Of a stretch of 64,000 bases of DNA, positions 16,767 to 24,829 are shown in pieces. The stretch covers positions 1-64,000 of the forward strand of contig NZ_PXYK01000019.1 in NCBI RefSeq assembly GCF_003012745.1, written 5' to 3'. This DNA is from Kumtagia ephedrae (GTDB taxonomy: Bacteria; Pseudomonadota; Alphaproteobacteria; Rhizobiales; Rhizobiaceae). Position 1 is the stretch's first letter. Every line of letters starts with the position of its first letter. The notes beneath the pieces were generated by a model. The model had not been told where the DNA came from. It saw nothing but the letters and a program-made list of their open reading frames with translations, and did not search any database. Made by a program: the position numbers and the translations under genes.

Positions 16767-16919
16767 AACGCCGTCTTGAACGTCTCTACGCCGGAACACC
16801 GCGGCAAGGGTGCCTGCAAGCGTCATTGCCTTGTTCATCCGCGAATGGAAGCCGCCGGCTTGCGGTTCGGAGTGAAGGGGGAGTGTCGCGGTCCAGGCCG
16901 GCCCGCGGGGCTGTTCAAC

Positions 16920-17162
16920 TCAGCCGGTCTCGTCGGCCTTGCCGTCGCCGTTCCCCTTGCGCGCGACCACACCGAAATCCCGGGACTTTGTCCGGGGTTG
17001 CGCCGTGACGAAGCCCTCGGCGGCGAGCCCCCGCCGCAGCAGTTCACGGACCGCCGCGGCGCGGCTGGGCATACGCTTTTCGAAGCGCCAGTTTTCGACA
17101 GCCTCGAGCTCTTCCGCGCTCAGCATGATTTGCAGCCGTTCGCCCCGCTCAAGATCGTTCAC
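16920..17162 (-). CDS. Small ribbon-helix-helix-like protein
   Basis: An 80-residue protein: NDLERGERLQIMLSAEELEAVENWRFEKRMPSRAAAVRELLRRGLAA fits a CopG/Arc-type strand-helix-helix, followed by a charged, probably disordered tail (ARKGNGDGKADETG). I chose GTG 17162 because GGAGGT (17169-17174) lies six bases upstream; an ATG at 17180 is the alternative and would place that site inside the gene. It may be a DNA-binding regulator or orphan antitoxin. No toxin gene is next to it. Confidence 0.65.
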   Translation of the reverse strand: MNDLERGERLQIMLSAEELEAVENWRFEKRMPSRAAAVRELLRRGLAAEGFVTAQPRTKSRDFGVVARKGNGDGKADETG

Positions 17163-17426
17163 CGTCGCACCTCCGGACATGCAGAATGAGTAAGTGCCTA
17201 TAATGAGTAACCGGCTGTTTGGTTGCATATGCAGCAGGCGCCTGAAATGCGGCAGTGGCGGCAAATGGGCCGATGAGGGAGAAATGCCCAGCGGATGTCT
17301 TTGGGGCCTTGTACTATTTGACTAACACATTGATTTAAAGAGTGAATTTCGACTTTTCTCTTGCGCGCGATGACTGCAGGCTATAGGATTTCCGAACTGG
17401 GTGGCCGACACTGGACATGTGGCGCT

Positions 17427-17720
17427 ATGAAACCCGTTCTATCCGCAGAATTGAGATCGATCGTCCGCCACGCGGCGCATTCGGCCATCACAAGGTCCGG
17501 CATCATCAACATCCCGGTTCTTGCCGAAGAGATCAGGCGCCGCAATACGCGGGAAAACGCCGCGCTCGAGGACATCGAATATGAGTTGCTGCGGCTGGCG
17601 CAGCGGCTCAATGCGGCGATCGAGTTCGACCGCCGGGCAGCGGGCGTCGTGATGCCCACCGGGATCGGCGACGGCATGTCGACCTTGCCGATGGTTCCTG
17701 CCGCGCCGGCGCGGGACTGA
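17427..17720 (+). CDS. Hypothetical protein, 97 residues
   Basis: Not recognised. From ATG 17427 it reads MKPVLSAELRSIVRHAAHSA, then IINIPVLAEEIRRRNTRENAALEDIEYELLRLAQRLNAAIEFD, a helix-rich soluble protein with an acidic-basic amphipathic pattern and no cysteine. Codon use matches the neighbours. A start at 17361 is possible but its extra residues look unlike coding sequence. It converges on the LysR gene with a gap of 23 bases. Confidence 0.55.
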   Translation: MKPVLSAELRSIVRHAAHSAITRSGIINIPVLAEEIRRRNTRENAALEDIEYELLRLAQRLNAAIEFDRRAAGVVMPTGIGDGMSTLPMVPAAPARD

Positions 17721-17743
17721 GCACGACCGGATCCAGGCCGTTG

Positions 17744-18643
17744 TCAGCGCGCGGCGGCGAAATCGCCCGCCAGCGTCATCACCTCGCTTAGCAGCGCCGC
17801 CACCAGCGGCGTGTGCGGCTCACGCCTGGTCGCCACCAGGCCGACCAGATGGCTGGCGTCGGGCTCGACGATCGGGATCGCCCGGATCGGCTCGGAAAAA
17901 CCGAAGGTCTCGGCGAGGTTGAGCGGCATGATCGACGACCACTTTCCGGTGCGGATGTGGGAGAACAGCACGATCATCGAATTGGATTCGAGCGTCGGCC
18001 GCGCCACGCCGCCGGCCTCGCCGACATGGTGGTCGATGATGCGGCGGTTCTGCATGTCGGGCGTGAGCAGGCAAAGCGGCAGGTTAGCGACCTCCGCCCA
18101 CGTCACCTTCTGCCGGTCCGAATAAGGGTTTCCGGCGGCGGTGATCAGATGGTAGCGCTCGGAATAGAGCGGCACGCTGACGACGTTTCCGAGCGGCTCG
18201 TTGTCAAGATAGGTGATGCCGGCGTCGATGTCGAAATTGCCGAGCAGCGACAGCACCTCGATCGAGGTGCGCGACAGCACCGAGAAGCTGACGCCCGGAT
18301 GCTTTTCCCGGAACGGCGTGGTCAGCCGCGGCACCATGGCGAGCGCGGTCGGGATTGCGGCGATGCGGATGCGGCCCGACAGGCCGTGGCGGGCGGCGCG
18401 CATCTCCTCGCGCATGGCGCGGGCGTCGCCGGCGATGCGGCGTGCCCACACCAGCACCTGCTCGCCCTCCGGCGTCAGCCCCTGGAAGCGCGAGCCGCGC
18501 TTGACCAGCATGACGCCGAGCTGGTCCTCCAGCTGCTTGATCGCAGCCGAAAGCGTCGGCTGGGTGATGCCGAGATCCTCGGCAGCCCTGCCGAAATGCT
18601 GCGCCTTGGCGAGCGCGATGAAGAATTCGAGCTTGTCGATCAT
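17744..18643 (-). CDS. LysR-family transcriptional regulator, probably FdsR-like
   Basis: A 299-residue regulator with an N-terminal winged helix-turn-helix (FFIALAKAQHFGRAAEDLGITQPTLSAAIKQLEDQLG) and a periplasmic-binding-like effector domain (SGRIRIAAIPTALAMVPRL). It reads in the same direction as the fds operon and lies just upstream of it with two small genes between. LysR regulators next to fds operons (FdsR in Cupriavidus) respond to formate, so a similar role is inferred. A matching inverted repeat lies at 16750-16766. It could instead control another target. Confidence 0.85.
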   Translation of the reverse strand: MIDKLEFFIALAKAQHFGRAAEDLGITQPTLSAAIKQLEDQLGVMLVKRGSRFQGLTPEGEQVLVWARRIAGDARAMREEMRAARHGLSGRIRIAAIPTALAMVPRLTTPFREKHPGVSFSVLSRTSIEVLSLLGNFDIDAGITYLDNEPLGNVVSVPLYSERYHLITAAGNPYSDRQKVTWAEVANLPLCLLTPDMQNRRIIDHHVGEAGGVARPTLESNSMIVLFSHIRTGKWSSIMPLNLAETFGFSEPIRAIPIVEPDASHLVGLVATRREPHTPLVAALLSEVMTLAGDFAAAR

Positions 18644-18697
18644 GATGACATCATTTCAACATTGAGCCATACCCGCTTGCTTGTGGCGACAGCGGGC

Positions 18698-19308
18698 CTA
18701 TAGCTCGACGGTCCAGGCCGTAACAATCGCCACAAAGTCTCCAAAGCTCATCTCGTCAACATGCAGATGTCGCGCAGCCAGGATTTCGGGTAGTTTCTCG
18801 CGGAATTGCTCGAACTCTCCGGCGATCCGCCGTCCTCCCGGAACAGTGGTGGAGCGGGACTGAATTCTCAGCCACGTCGCTACGGCCTCGATCGCACGCG
18901 CGGGTTCGCCGCCATGCGCCCTGATGTCCTGCCCGCGATGTCTGAGATGAAACGCTGATATCGATACTGTTCGACATCGAGAATCAGGACGCTTTTTCGC
19001 TTTTGCTCCTCGTTCCCATAGCGCCGCGCGCCGATGAAGAGACCAAGTTTCAGCGGCATGTTGAAGCGCGGCAAGGGAGGATTGCCGTCCGACTCAGTCC
19101 GCGAAAGATCGTGTATTCCGTAGCGGCACTGCTCGACTATGGCCTGAATTTTCGCGAAGCGATTCTCCGCGCCGTCGTCGGTCTCCATTGCGCATCTGGC
19201 CCGGAAGCCTGATCGGATGATCGCAAAGACCATCGCCTGGAAAACTGGTCGGAACTGCGCGTCGAAGGCACAGTTTATAAACACGTTTCGCGCGAACGAT
19301 CGCGGCAC
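18698..19308 (-). pseudogene. Frameshifted gene of an uncharacterised family with a Rossmann/TIR-like N-terminus
   Basis: From GTG 19308 the frame reads VFINCAFDAQFRPVFQAM, then CRYGIHDLSRTE and LPRFNMPLKLG, up to FISDIAG, then drifts into nonsense and stops at 18880. Adding one base between 18930 and 18931 restores the frame to 18698, giving QDIRAHGGEPARAIEAVATW, TTVPGGRRIAGEFEQF and DEMSFGDFVAIVTAWTVEL, for a 203-residue product. The resumed part looks like the family's normal C-terminus. So it is a one-base deletion or a sequencing error. The order of motifs recalls TIR-like or nucleotide-binding folds, but that is only a resemblance. Its start overlaps the preceding gene's stop (TAGTG). 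Confidence 0.7.
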
Positions 19309-19535
19309 TATTGTTGTGCGCTACGCTTCGGGCGGACGCCGCCATCCTGTTGAGCGGGCTCTTGCTCCGCAAGGCGTGCTCTGTCCTTCACGAAATCGAT
19401 CGTCTTCTTGATTTCTCGATAGGTGAAGCTGCGGGGAGGAACCGCCGGCATCAAAATGACGACGCCGTCCGACGTCTTGCCTGCGGCCGCGTTCCTGACC
19501 CGCTTTGTTGTCTTTGGTGCTGCGGCCTTCGCCAT
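19308..19535 (-). CDS. Small basic hypothetical protein coupled to the frameshifted gene
   Basis: A 75-residue protein, MAKAAAPKTTKRVRNAAAGK with a lysine-rich start, then DGVVILMPAVPPRSFTYREIKKTIDFVKDRARLAEQ. The stop TAG shares its last base with the GTG of the following gene, so the two form a coupled pair. I chose ATG 19535; a TTG two codons upstream is less likely. No function recognised. The basic N-terminus suggests nucleic-acid contact. Confidence 0.55.
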   Translation of the reverse strand: MAKAAAPKTTKRVRNAAAGKTSDGVVILMPAVPPRSFTYREIKKTIDFVKDRARLAEQEPAQQDGGVRPKRSAQQ

Positions 19536-19629
19536 GTACAAAATATGGATGAATGCGCCTTCGAGCGCAAGCAGTGCGGGGATATTCGTCCTGCGCCGGA
19601 CCCCCGGTCACAGGACGAAATGAGACTCC

Positions 19630-20115
19630 TCACCCCCTCGCCGCCGCCTCCAGCACCGCCACGTCGAGCTTGACCATCTGCATCATCGCCGCGGTGACGC
19701 GCTTCGCTGCCTCACGGTCCGGACCGAACGTCAGGCGCGGCAGCACCTCGGGCACGATCTGCCAGGCGAAGCCATATCTGTCCTTCACCCAGCCGCACTG
19801 GACTTCCTTGCCGCCATCGGCGGCGAGCTTATCCCAATATTCGTCGACCTCCGCCTGGTCCTTGCAGAGAATCTGGAAAGAGACAGCGTCGTTCGGCTTG
19901 CCTTCCGGATGCACCCCGCCGTTGAGGCAGACGAAGGTCTGGCCCTCGATGGTGACCTCCGCGGTCAGCACCTGCCCCTCTGTGGTGTAGGGCTCGCCGC
20001 CGCCGGGCGCCTTGACGACCTTGCCGAGCTGGGTATTGCGGAACACCGACGCGTAATATCTGGCGGCTTCCTCGGCCTGGGTCTCGAACCACAGCCATGT
20101 CGTGATCTTGTTCAT
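19630..20115 (-). CDS. VOC superfamily protein, PhnB/3-demethylubiquinone methyltransferase-like
   Basis: A 161-residue glyoxalase-fold protein with MNKITTWLWFETQAEEAARYYASVF at the start, FVCLNGGVHPEGKPNDAVSFQI in the centre and DRYGFAWQIVP before the C-terminal helix. These are hallmarks of the PhnB-like branch of the VOC family, often mislabelled as methyltransferases. The biochemical role is unknown. It follows a second VOC gene on the same strand by 18 bases, so they probably form an operon. Confidence 0.85.
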   Translation of the reverse strand: MNKITTWLWFETQAEEAARYYASVFRNTQLGKVVKAPGGGEPYTTEGQVLTAEVTIEGQTFVCLNGGVHPEGKPNDAVSFQILCKDQAEVDEYWDKLAADGGKEVQCGWVKDRYGFAWQIVPEVLPRLTFGPDREAAKRVTAAMMQMVKLDVAVLEAAARG

Positions 20116-20133
20116 CGTCCTGCCTTCGCCTCG

Positions 20134-20550
20134 CTATTTCTGCCCGTCGGCGCAGTTGATCATCCAGGACGTGCCGTAGCGGTCCTTCACCATGCCGAAT
20201 TTCTTGGCCCAGAAGGTCTGCTCCAGCGGCATGGTCACGGTGCCGCCGTCGGCGAAGGCGTTGAAGATGCGCTCGGCGCGTGCCTCGTCGCCGATCTGGA
20301 TGGAGATCGACACGCCCTGCATCGTGGCGTCGCCGAACTCCGGCGGCGAGTCGGCGCCCATCAGCTCGGCCTCGCCGACCTTGAGGTAGGCGTTGATGAT
20401 CTTGTCCTGCCAGTCCTTCGACACATGCTCGCCGGCCGGCGTGTCGCCATGGGCGATCATGTCGACGATCGTACCGTCGAGAACTTTTGCATAGAACTCG
20501 AACGCCTCGCGGCAGCGGCCGTCGAACGAGAGATAGGCTATGAAACGCAT
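20134..20550 (-). CDS. VOC superfamily protein, PhnB-like
   Basis: A 138-residue protein, paralogous to the one downstream: MRFIAYLSFDGRCREAFEFY, a central ISIQIGDEARAERIF and the C-terminal MVKDRYGTSWMINC typical of PhnB-like VOC proteins. GGAGGACCGCA precedes ATG 20550; a longer open frame upstream has no such site. It is the first gene of the pair and is divergent from the Mrp/ApbC gene. Function unknown; resistance or metabolite-binding roles are known for the superfamily. Confidence 0.85.
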   Translation of the reverse strand: MRFIAYLSFDGRCREAFEFYAKVLDGTIVDMIAHGDTPAGEHVSKDWQDKIINAYLKVGEAELMGADSPPEFGDATMQGVSISIQIGDEARAERIFNAFADGGTVTMPLEQTFWAKKFGMVKDRYGTSWMINCADGQK

Positions 20551-20754
20551 TGCGGTCCTCCATACAGGTTTCGGGCGCATCCTGCCGGGCGGGCAGCTTG
20601 CACTTGCAATGAAGACGGATGGACGGCGGCCGTTCCGACAGGGACGGGACAATTATTTCCGCTGCCACGCGAAACAGGCCTCCGGCTTGGTGTTCGGGCG
20701 AAACTGCATTATCTGGTGCCCAACAAGCAGCCAGAACAAGCAGAAGAACGAGCC

Positions 20755-21930
20755 ATGTCCGTCACCCGCGAAGCCGTCATCGACAAGCTTAAGACCATCA
20801 AGGGTCCGGATTTCGAGAGTGATATCGTCTCGCTCGGCCTGGTCTCGGAGATTTTCATCGCCGACGCAAAAGTGTTCTTCTCGATCACCGTGCCGGCCGC
20901 CCGCGCCCAGGAACTGGAGCCGCTGCGCGCCGCCGCGGAGCGCGCGGTGAAGTCGATCCCGGGCGTCGCCGGCGCCGTGGTGGCGCTGACCGCGGAGAAG
21001 AAGGGCGGCGGCATGGAGCAGCCGGCCAGGCGTCCGCCGCCTCCCGCCCCCATGCAGCGCCCCGCCTCGCCAGCCAGACCGGCGCCGCCGCAGGCGCCGG
21101 CCTCGCACGCTTCGGGAAAGCGCGGTGTGCCGGGCATCGAGGCGATCATCGCCGTCGCCTCGGGCAAGGGCGGCGTCGGCAAGTCGACCACTGCCGTCAA
21201 CCTGGCGCTCGGGCTGGCGGCCAACGGCCTGAAGGTCGGACTGCTCGACGCCGACATCTACGGCCCGTCGATCCCGCGCCTCATGAACGTCCATGGCCGG
21301 CCGCAGACGGTCGACGGCAAGGTACTGAAGCCGATGGAGAACTTTGGCCTGAAGCTGATGTCGATGGGCTTCCTCGTCGACGAGGAGACGCCGATGATCT
21401 GGCGCGGCCCGATGGTGATGTCGGCGCTGACGCAGATGCTGCGCGAGGTCGAATGGGGCAAGCTCGACGTGCTGGTGGTCGACATGCCGCCCGGCACCGG
21501 CGACGCGCAGCTCACCATGGCGCAGCAGGTGCCGCTGGCCGGCGCCGTCATCGTCTCGACGCCGCAGGATCTTGCCCTGATCGACGCGCGCAAGGGTTTG
21601 AACATGTTCAAGAAGGTCGACGTGCCGCTGCTCGGCATCGTCGAGAACATGAGCTATTTCCTCGCCCCCGACACCGGCAAGCGCTACGACATCTTCGGCC
21701 ATGGCGGCGCCAGGAAGGAGGCGGAGCGCCTGGGCGTGGCCTTCCTCGGCGAGGTGCCGCTGGAGATGGTCATCCGCGAGACCTCCGACGCCGGCGCGCC
21801 GGTCGTCGCCTCCGATCCCGACGGCCCGCAGGCGAAGATCTATCGCGACATCGCCGCAAAAGTTCTGGAGCGTCTGAGGGAGGAGCAGGGCAGCTCGGCC
21901 GCCGCGACGCCGGCGATCGTGTTCGAGTGA
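20755..21930 (+). CDS. apbC: Mrp/ApbC-family iron-sulfur carrier P-loop ATPase
   Basis: A 391-residue protein. Residues 1-80 are a MIP18/DUF59 domain (AVIDKLKTIKGPDFESDIVSLG), followed by a proline/alanine-rich linker and the ParA-like ATPase with deviant Walker A (ASGKGGVGKSTTAVNLA), DADIYGPSIPRLM and VVDMPPGTGDAQLT. It is thought to load Fe-S clusters onto target proteins, useful next to a cluster-rich formate dehydrogenase, though the family is general. The usual CxxC near the C-terminus is replaced by FLAPDTGKRYDIFGHGG, as in other alphaproteobacterial members as I recall them. Confidence 0.92.
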   Translation: MSVTREAVIDKLKTIKGPDFESDIVSLGLVSEIFIADAKVFFSITVPAARAQELEPLRAAAERAVKSIPGVAGAVVALTAEKKGGGMEQPARRPPPPAPMQRPASPARPAPPQAPASHASGKRGVPGIEAIIAVASGKGGVGKSTTAVNLALGLAANGLKVGLLDADIYGPSIPRLMNVHGRPQTVDGKVLKPMENFGLKLMSMGFLVDEETPMIWRGPMVMSALTQMLREVEWGKLDVLVVDMPPGTGDAQLTMAQQVPLAGAVIVSTPQDLALIDARKGLNMFKKVDVPLLGIVENMSYFLAPDTGKRYDIFGHGGARKEAERLGVAFLGEVPLEMVIRETSDAGAPVVASDPDGPQAKIYRDIAAKVLERLREEQGSSAAATPAIVFE

Positions 21931-21985
21931 CAGAGGGTTGCGAAGCCGGGGCTTCAGCCCGATGACATGCCAGCAGTTCAAGCCG

Positions 21986-22324
21986 TCAGTCTGATTTCAT
22001 CTGGCAGTTCGGACCGAACCAGTTTCCCGTCGTGGTGTCGAGATCGTTGTCCATATCCGCGGCGCCGCAGACGGGATAGCGGTCGTCTCCCCGGCGCTGA
22101 ATGCTGAGCGCCTTGTTGCGCTCCCGTTCGTACTGGTCGTCGTCCGCTTTCTGGTCCCGCTGCTCGGACAGGTTCATCATGCAGCTCGCGAACGCGTCCG
22201 TGCCCTGCTCGAAGCCGAAGCCGCTGCATTTGTCGCGATCGGCGGTTTGCTGATCCTCCGCGCTGACGCAGCCGCTCGCTGCCAGCAAGACAAGCCCGAA
22301 CGCATACGAGACAAGCTTCCGCAC
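21986..22324 (-). CDS. Small lipoprotein, paralogue A
   Basis: A 112-residue protein with a lipoprotein signal (MRKLVSYAFGLVLLAASGC, lipid-bearing Cys19). The mature part has the motif ADRDKCSGFGFEQGTDAFASCMM, where two cysteines flank GF..GTDAFA. The C-terminus adds CGAADMDNDLDTTTGNWFG and a last Cys. A paralogue at 22607-22852 shares the motif. Likely outer- or inner-membrane anchored and facing the periplasm; function unknown. Confidence 0.75.
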   Translation of the reverse strand: MRKLVSYAFGLVLLAASGCVSAEDQQTADRDKCSGFGFEQGTDAFASCMMNLSEQRDQKADDDQYERERNKALSIQRRGDDRYPVCGAADMDNDLDTTTGNWFGPNCQMKSD

Positions 22325-22606
22325 CTGTGGTCTCCTGAAAAAGCGAATGACATCAACAGCCGCATCGGCGTTTCGCTGTCAAGATCGCCCCGGCAATCCG
22401 GCTGAGCGAGTCGGGACGGCTCGGCCGTTGGCCAGCGGTTGTCGGATCACGCCGTCAGACGCTCGGCGACTGGAAAGCGCGTCGAGGCTCGCCGCCGATG
22501 ATTTCGCATGATCATCTTTGCGGACTCGCATCTCGGAGCATCGGTGACGTGAACGAAAAATCGTCGGCGGCAAGCCTCGACGCACGGTGCTCGTCGGCGC
22601 AGTCGA
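22325..22606. other. Intergenic region between the two lipoprotein genes
   Basis: About 280 bases. CGTCAGACGCTCGGCGACTG and later CGGCGGCAAGCCTCGACGC are moderately GC-rich but no gene, strong hairpin or known site is apparent. It should contain the promoter of the lipoprotein gene at 21986-22324. Confidence 0.35.
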
Positions 22607-22852
22607 TCACGGCGTGGCCAGGATCGGCCGGTAAACGACGACCGGGCGGTCCCAGGTATCGAGGTCGCGCCGGTTCTCGGCACGGCGGAACAGGTCGAGC
22701 CGCTGCAGGCACTCGGCGAACGCGTCGGTGCGTCCCCGGAACCCGTAGGACCGGCATTGTGCCTCGTCGGCGGCGCGGCGTTCCTCCGCCGTCATGCATC
22801 CCGAAATCAGAAAAGCGAGACCGGCCACCGCCACAATGCCTGCCCAGCGCAT
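22607..22852 (-). CDS. Small lipoprotein, paralogue B
   Basis: An 81-residue protein with a lipoprotein signal (MRWAGIVAVAGLAFLISGC, Cys19) and the motif ADEAQCRSYGFRGRTDAFAECLQRL, homologous to ADRDKCSGFGFEQGTDAFAS in the neighbour at 21986-22324. It ends soon after in a tail YRPILATP. Both genes read the same way and probably arose by tandem duplication. Function unknown. Confidence 0.75.
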   Translation of the reverse strand: MRWAGIVAVAGLAFLISGCMTAEERRAADEAQCRSYGFRGRTDAFAECLQRLDLFRRAENRRDLDTWDRPVVVYRPILATP

Positions 22853-23044
22853 GGTCCGCTCCTAAGTTGAAACTTTTTCTCTACTTATCGCAGTTCGCAG
22901 CGATCTCCAATATGGCAGCGCGGCATGGCCAGCGCTTGGTGCGAACAGGCCCAAGGCTCAACCCGCGCTCCTGCGCGGACGTCCGCCGCTGGCTCCGTTG
23001 AGACGCGCGGCGACGGCCTTTGCCTGCGACTTGGCCCGCCCGGC

Positions 23045-23251
23045 CTAGGCTGCCATGTATTTGGCCGTGCCGAAAATACCGGCGGCGAGGCCCGCTACGG
23101 CAAAGTCAACGTCGAGCCTCTCCCAATGCAGGCCGATGCCGTCGCCGACGATCTCCACCTCTGCCAAATCCTCGTCCCGGGCATTCGCCAGATCCTGCAC
23201 CTTGTCGACAGGGAACGAAACCGAGGCGCCGCTCCTGAGCTCAACCAGCAT
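23045..23251 (-). CDS. DUF2442-like small protein, possibly N-terminally shortened
   Basis: A 68-residue protein reading MLVELRSGASVSFPVDKVQDL, EDLAEVEIVGDGIGLHWERLDVDFAVAGLAAG and ending KYMAA. The GLHWERLDVD..VAGLAAG block is the DUF2442 signature. Typical members have about 15 more residues at the N-terminus; here an in-frame TGA lies seven codons before the ATG, so this copy may be shortened or start slightly differently. Some DUF2442 proteins accompany toxin-like partners (BrnT-like or DUF4160), none of which is adjacent. It begins 21 bases after the codA stop. Confidence 0.65.
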   Translation of the reverse strand: MLVELRSGASVSFPVDKVQDLANARDEDLAEVEIVGDGIGLHWERLDVDFAVAGLAAGIFGTAKYMAA

Positions 23252-23272
23252 TTTCCGATCGCGATGGGTTAT

Positions 23273-24559
23273 TCAATGACCGGCAGGATCGTGTCGCCGC
23301 TCCACCGCCGCCGGCCGCCCGGCGATCGACAGTCTCGTCGCCCGCTTCTCCCGCTCGGCGACCACCTTGCCGCGGGCGATCACACAGAGCCGCTCGGCGC
23401 GCAGGCGCAGCGCCTCGACCGGGCTTCCGGCGTCGAGCACCACCAGGCTGGCGCGCTTGCCCACTTCCAGGCCGAGATGATCGAGGCCAAGAATCGCGGC
23501 GTTGACATTGGTCACCATGTCGAAGCAGCGGATCATGTCGGCGGGACTCGACATCTGCGCCACATGCAGCCCCATGAAGGCGACGTCGAGCATGTCGGCG
23601 GTGCCGAGCGAATACCAGGGGTCGAGCACGCAGTCCTGGCCCCAGCCGACGCGGATGCCATGCTTCAACATCTCCGGCACGCGGGTCAGGCCGCGGCGCT
23701 TCGGATAGGTGTCGTGCCGGCCCTGCAGCATGATGTTGATCAGCGGGTTGGGGATGGCCGAGACGCCCGCCTCGGCGATCAGCGGCAGCAGTTTTGAGAC
23801 GTAATAATTGTCCATGGAGTGCATCGAGGAGAGGTGCGAGCCGGTCACCCTGCCCTGCAGGCCGAGGCGCTGCGTCTCGTAGGCGAGCTGCTCGATATGG
23901 CGCGACAGCGGGTCGTCGGTCTCGTCGCAATGCATGTCGACCGGCAGGCCCCGCTCCGCCGCGATCTCGCAGAGCTCGGTGACGGAACGCCGGCCGTCGT
24001 CCATGGTGCGCTCGAAATGCGGTATGCCGCCGACCACGTCGACACCCATGTCGAGCGCGCGGACGGTATTTTCCCGTGCCTTCGGGTCGCGATAAAAACC
24101 GTCCTGCGGAAAGGCGACGAGCTGCAGGTCGATATAGGGCGAAACCTCCTTCCTGACCTCCAGCAGCGCCTCGACCGCCAGCAGCCGGTCGTCGCAGGTG
24201 TCGACATGGGTGCGGATGGCAAGCAGGCCCATCGACACCGCCCAGTCGCAATAGCGCAGCGCCCGCTCCTTCACCGCCTCGTGGGTGAGCAACGGCTTCA
24301 GCTCGCCCCACAGCGAAATGCCTTCCAGCAGCGTGCCCGAGGCGTTGATGCGCGGAATGCCGTAGGAGAGCGTGGCGTCCATGTGGAAATGCGGATCGAC
24401 GAAGGGCGGCGAGACGAGGTTTCCAGTCGCGTCGACGAGGCGGCCGGCAGCGACATCCAGCTTCGGCTCGATCGCGCGAATGGTTTCGCCGGAAATGCCG
24501 ATGTCGGCGACGCGGCCATCGGGAAGCGTGCCGCCCTTGACGATCAGGTCAAAACTCAT
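23273..24559 (-). CDS. codA: Cytosine deaminase
   Basis: A 428-residue amidohydrolase that converts cytosine to uracil. Metal and catalytic motifs: PPFVDPHFHMDATLS (HxH), THVDTCDDRLLA, VDMHCDETDDPLSRHIE (with the catalytic Glu) and VGWGQDCVLDPWYSLGTADM, where the Asp of the HD/QD pair is kept. These segments follow E. coli CodA closely. ATG 24559 is preceded by AAAGGCGAAAG; an upstream in-frame codon is less likely. It lies downstream of a BMP-type importer on the same strand, suggesting nucleobase or nucleoside salvage, but a Fic module on the other strand separates them. Confidence 0.88.
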   Translation of the reverse strand: MSFDLIVKGGTLPDGRVADIGISGETIRAIEPKLDVAAGRLVDATGNLVSPPFVDPHFHMDATLSYGIPRINASGTLLEGISLWGELKPLLTHEAVKERALRYCDWAVSMGLLAIRTHVDTCDDRLLAVEALLEVRKEVSPYIDLQLVAFPQDGFYRDPKARENTVRALDMGVDVVGGIPHFERTMDDGRRSVTELCEIAAERGLPVDMHCDETDDPLSRHIEQLAYETQRLGLQGRVTGSHLSSMHSMDNYYVSKLLPLIAEAGVSAIPNPLINIMLQGRHDTYPKRRGLTRVPEMLKHGIRVGWGQDCVLDPWYSLGTADMLDVAFMGLHVAQMSSPADMIRCFDMVTNVNAAILGLDHLGLEVGKRASLVVLDAGSPVEALRLRAERLCVIARGKVVAEREKRATRLSIAGRPAAVERRHDPAGH

Positions 24560-24625
24560 CTTTCGCCTTTCGTGGCTTGCCAATCAACGATTTTGCCCGG
24601 CCCTTGAATGTGTTAGCGTGAAAGC

Positions 24626-24823
24626 ATGAAAAGCTCCACGCCTCGCAAGCCGCGCCCCGCAGAGAGCAGCCGCTTCGTACTCGGCCGCGGCCGCGGCGAA
24701 AAGATCAGCGCCGTCGAAGGGATGACGTTGAGTGAACGCATGGCGCGCCTGCTCGACCGGAGCGCCGGCCTGAGCGGCGACGAGCGTCGTGCGCTCATTA
24801 AGGAACAGGTCCGAAGGAAGTAG
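24626..24823 (+). CDS. VbhA-like antitoxin of the Fic module
   Basis: A 65-residue basic protein directly before the Fic gene. KISAVEGMTLSERMARLLDRS fits the alpha-inhibitory region of small Fic antitoxins: Glu31-Gly32 correspond to the (S/T)xxxE(G/N) motif whose Glu blocks ATP binding by Fic, though the first position here is Ile27 rather than Ser/Thr. GLSGDERRALIKEQVRRK forms the C-terminal helix. It stops seven bases before the Fic start, as expected for a coupled pair. Confidence 0.75.
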   Translation: MKSSTPRKPRPAESSRFVLGRGRGEKISAVEGMTLSERMARLLDRSAGLSGDERRALIKEQVRRK

Positions 24824-24829
24824 CGGCTG

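Noticed and set aside
22498-23001. 167-codon plus-strand frame over the second lipoprotein gene
   Set aside because: The minus-strand gene has a clear lipoprotein signal and a paralogue; this frame has neither.
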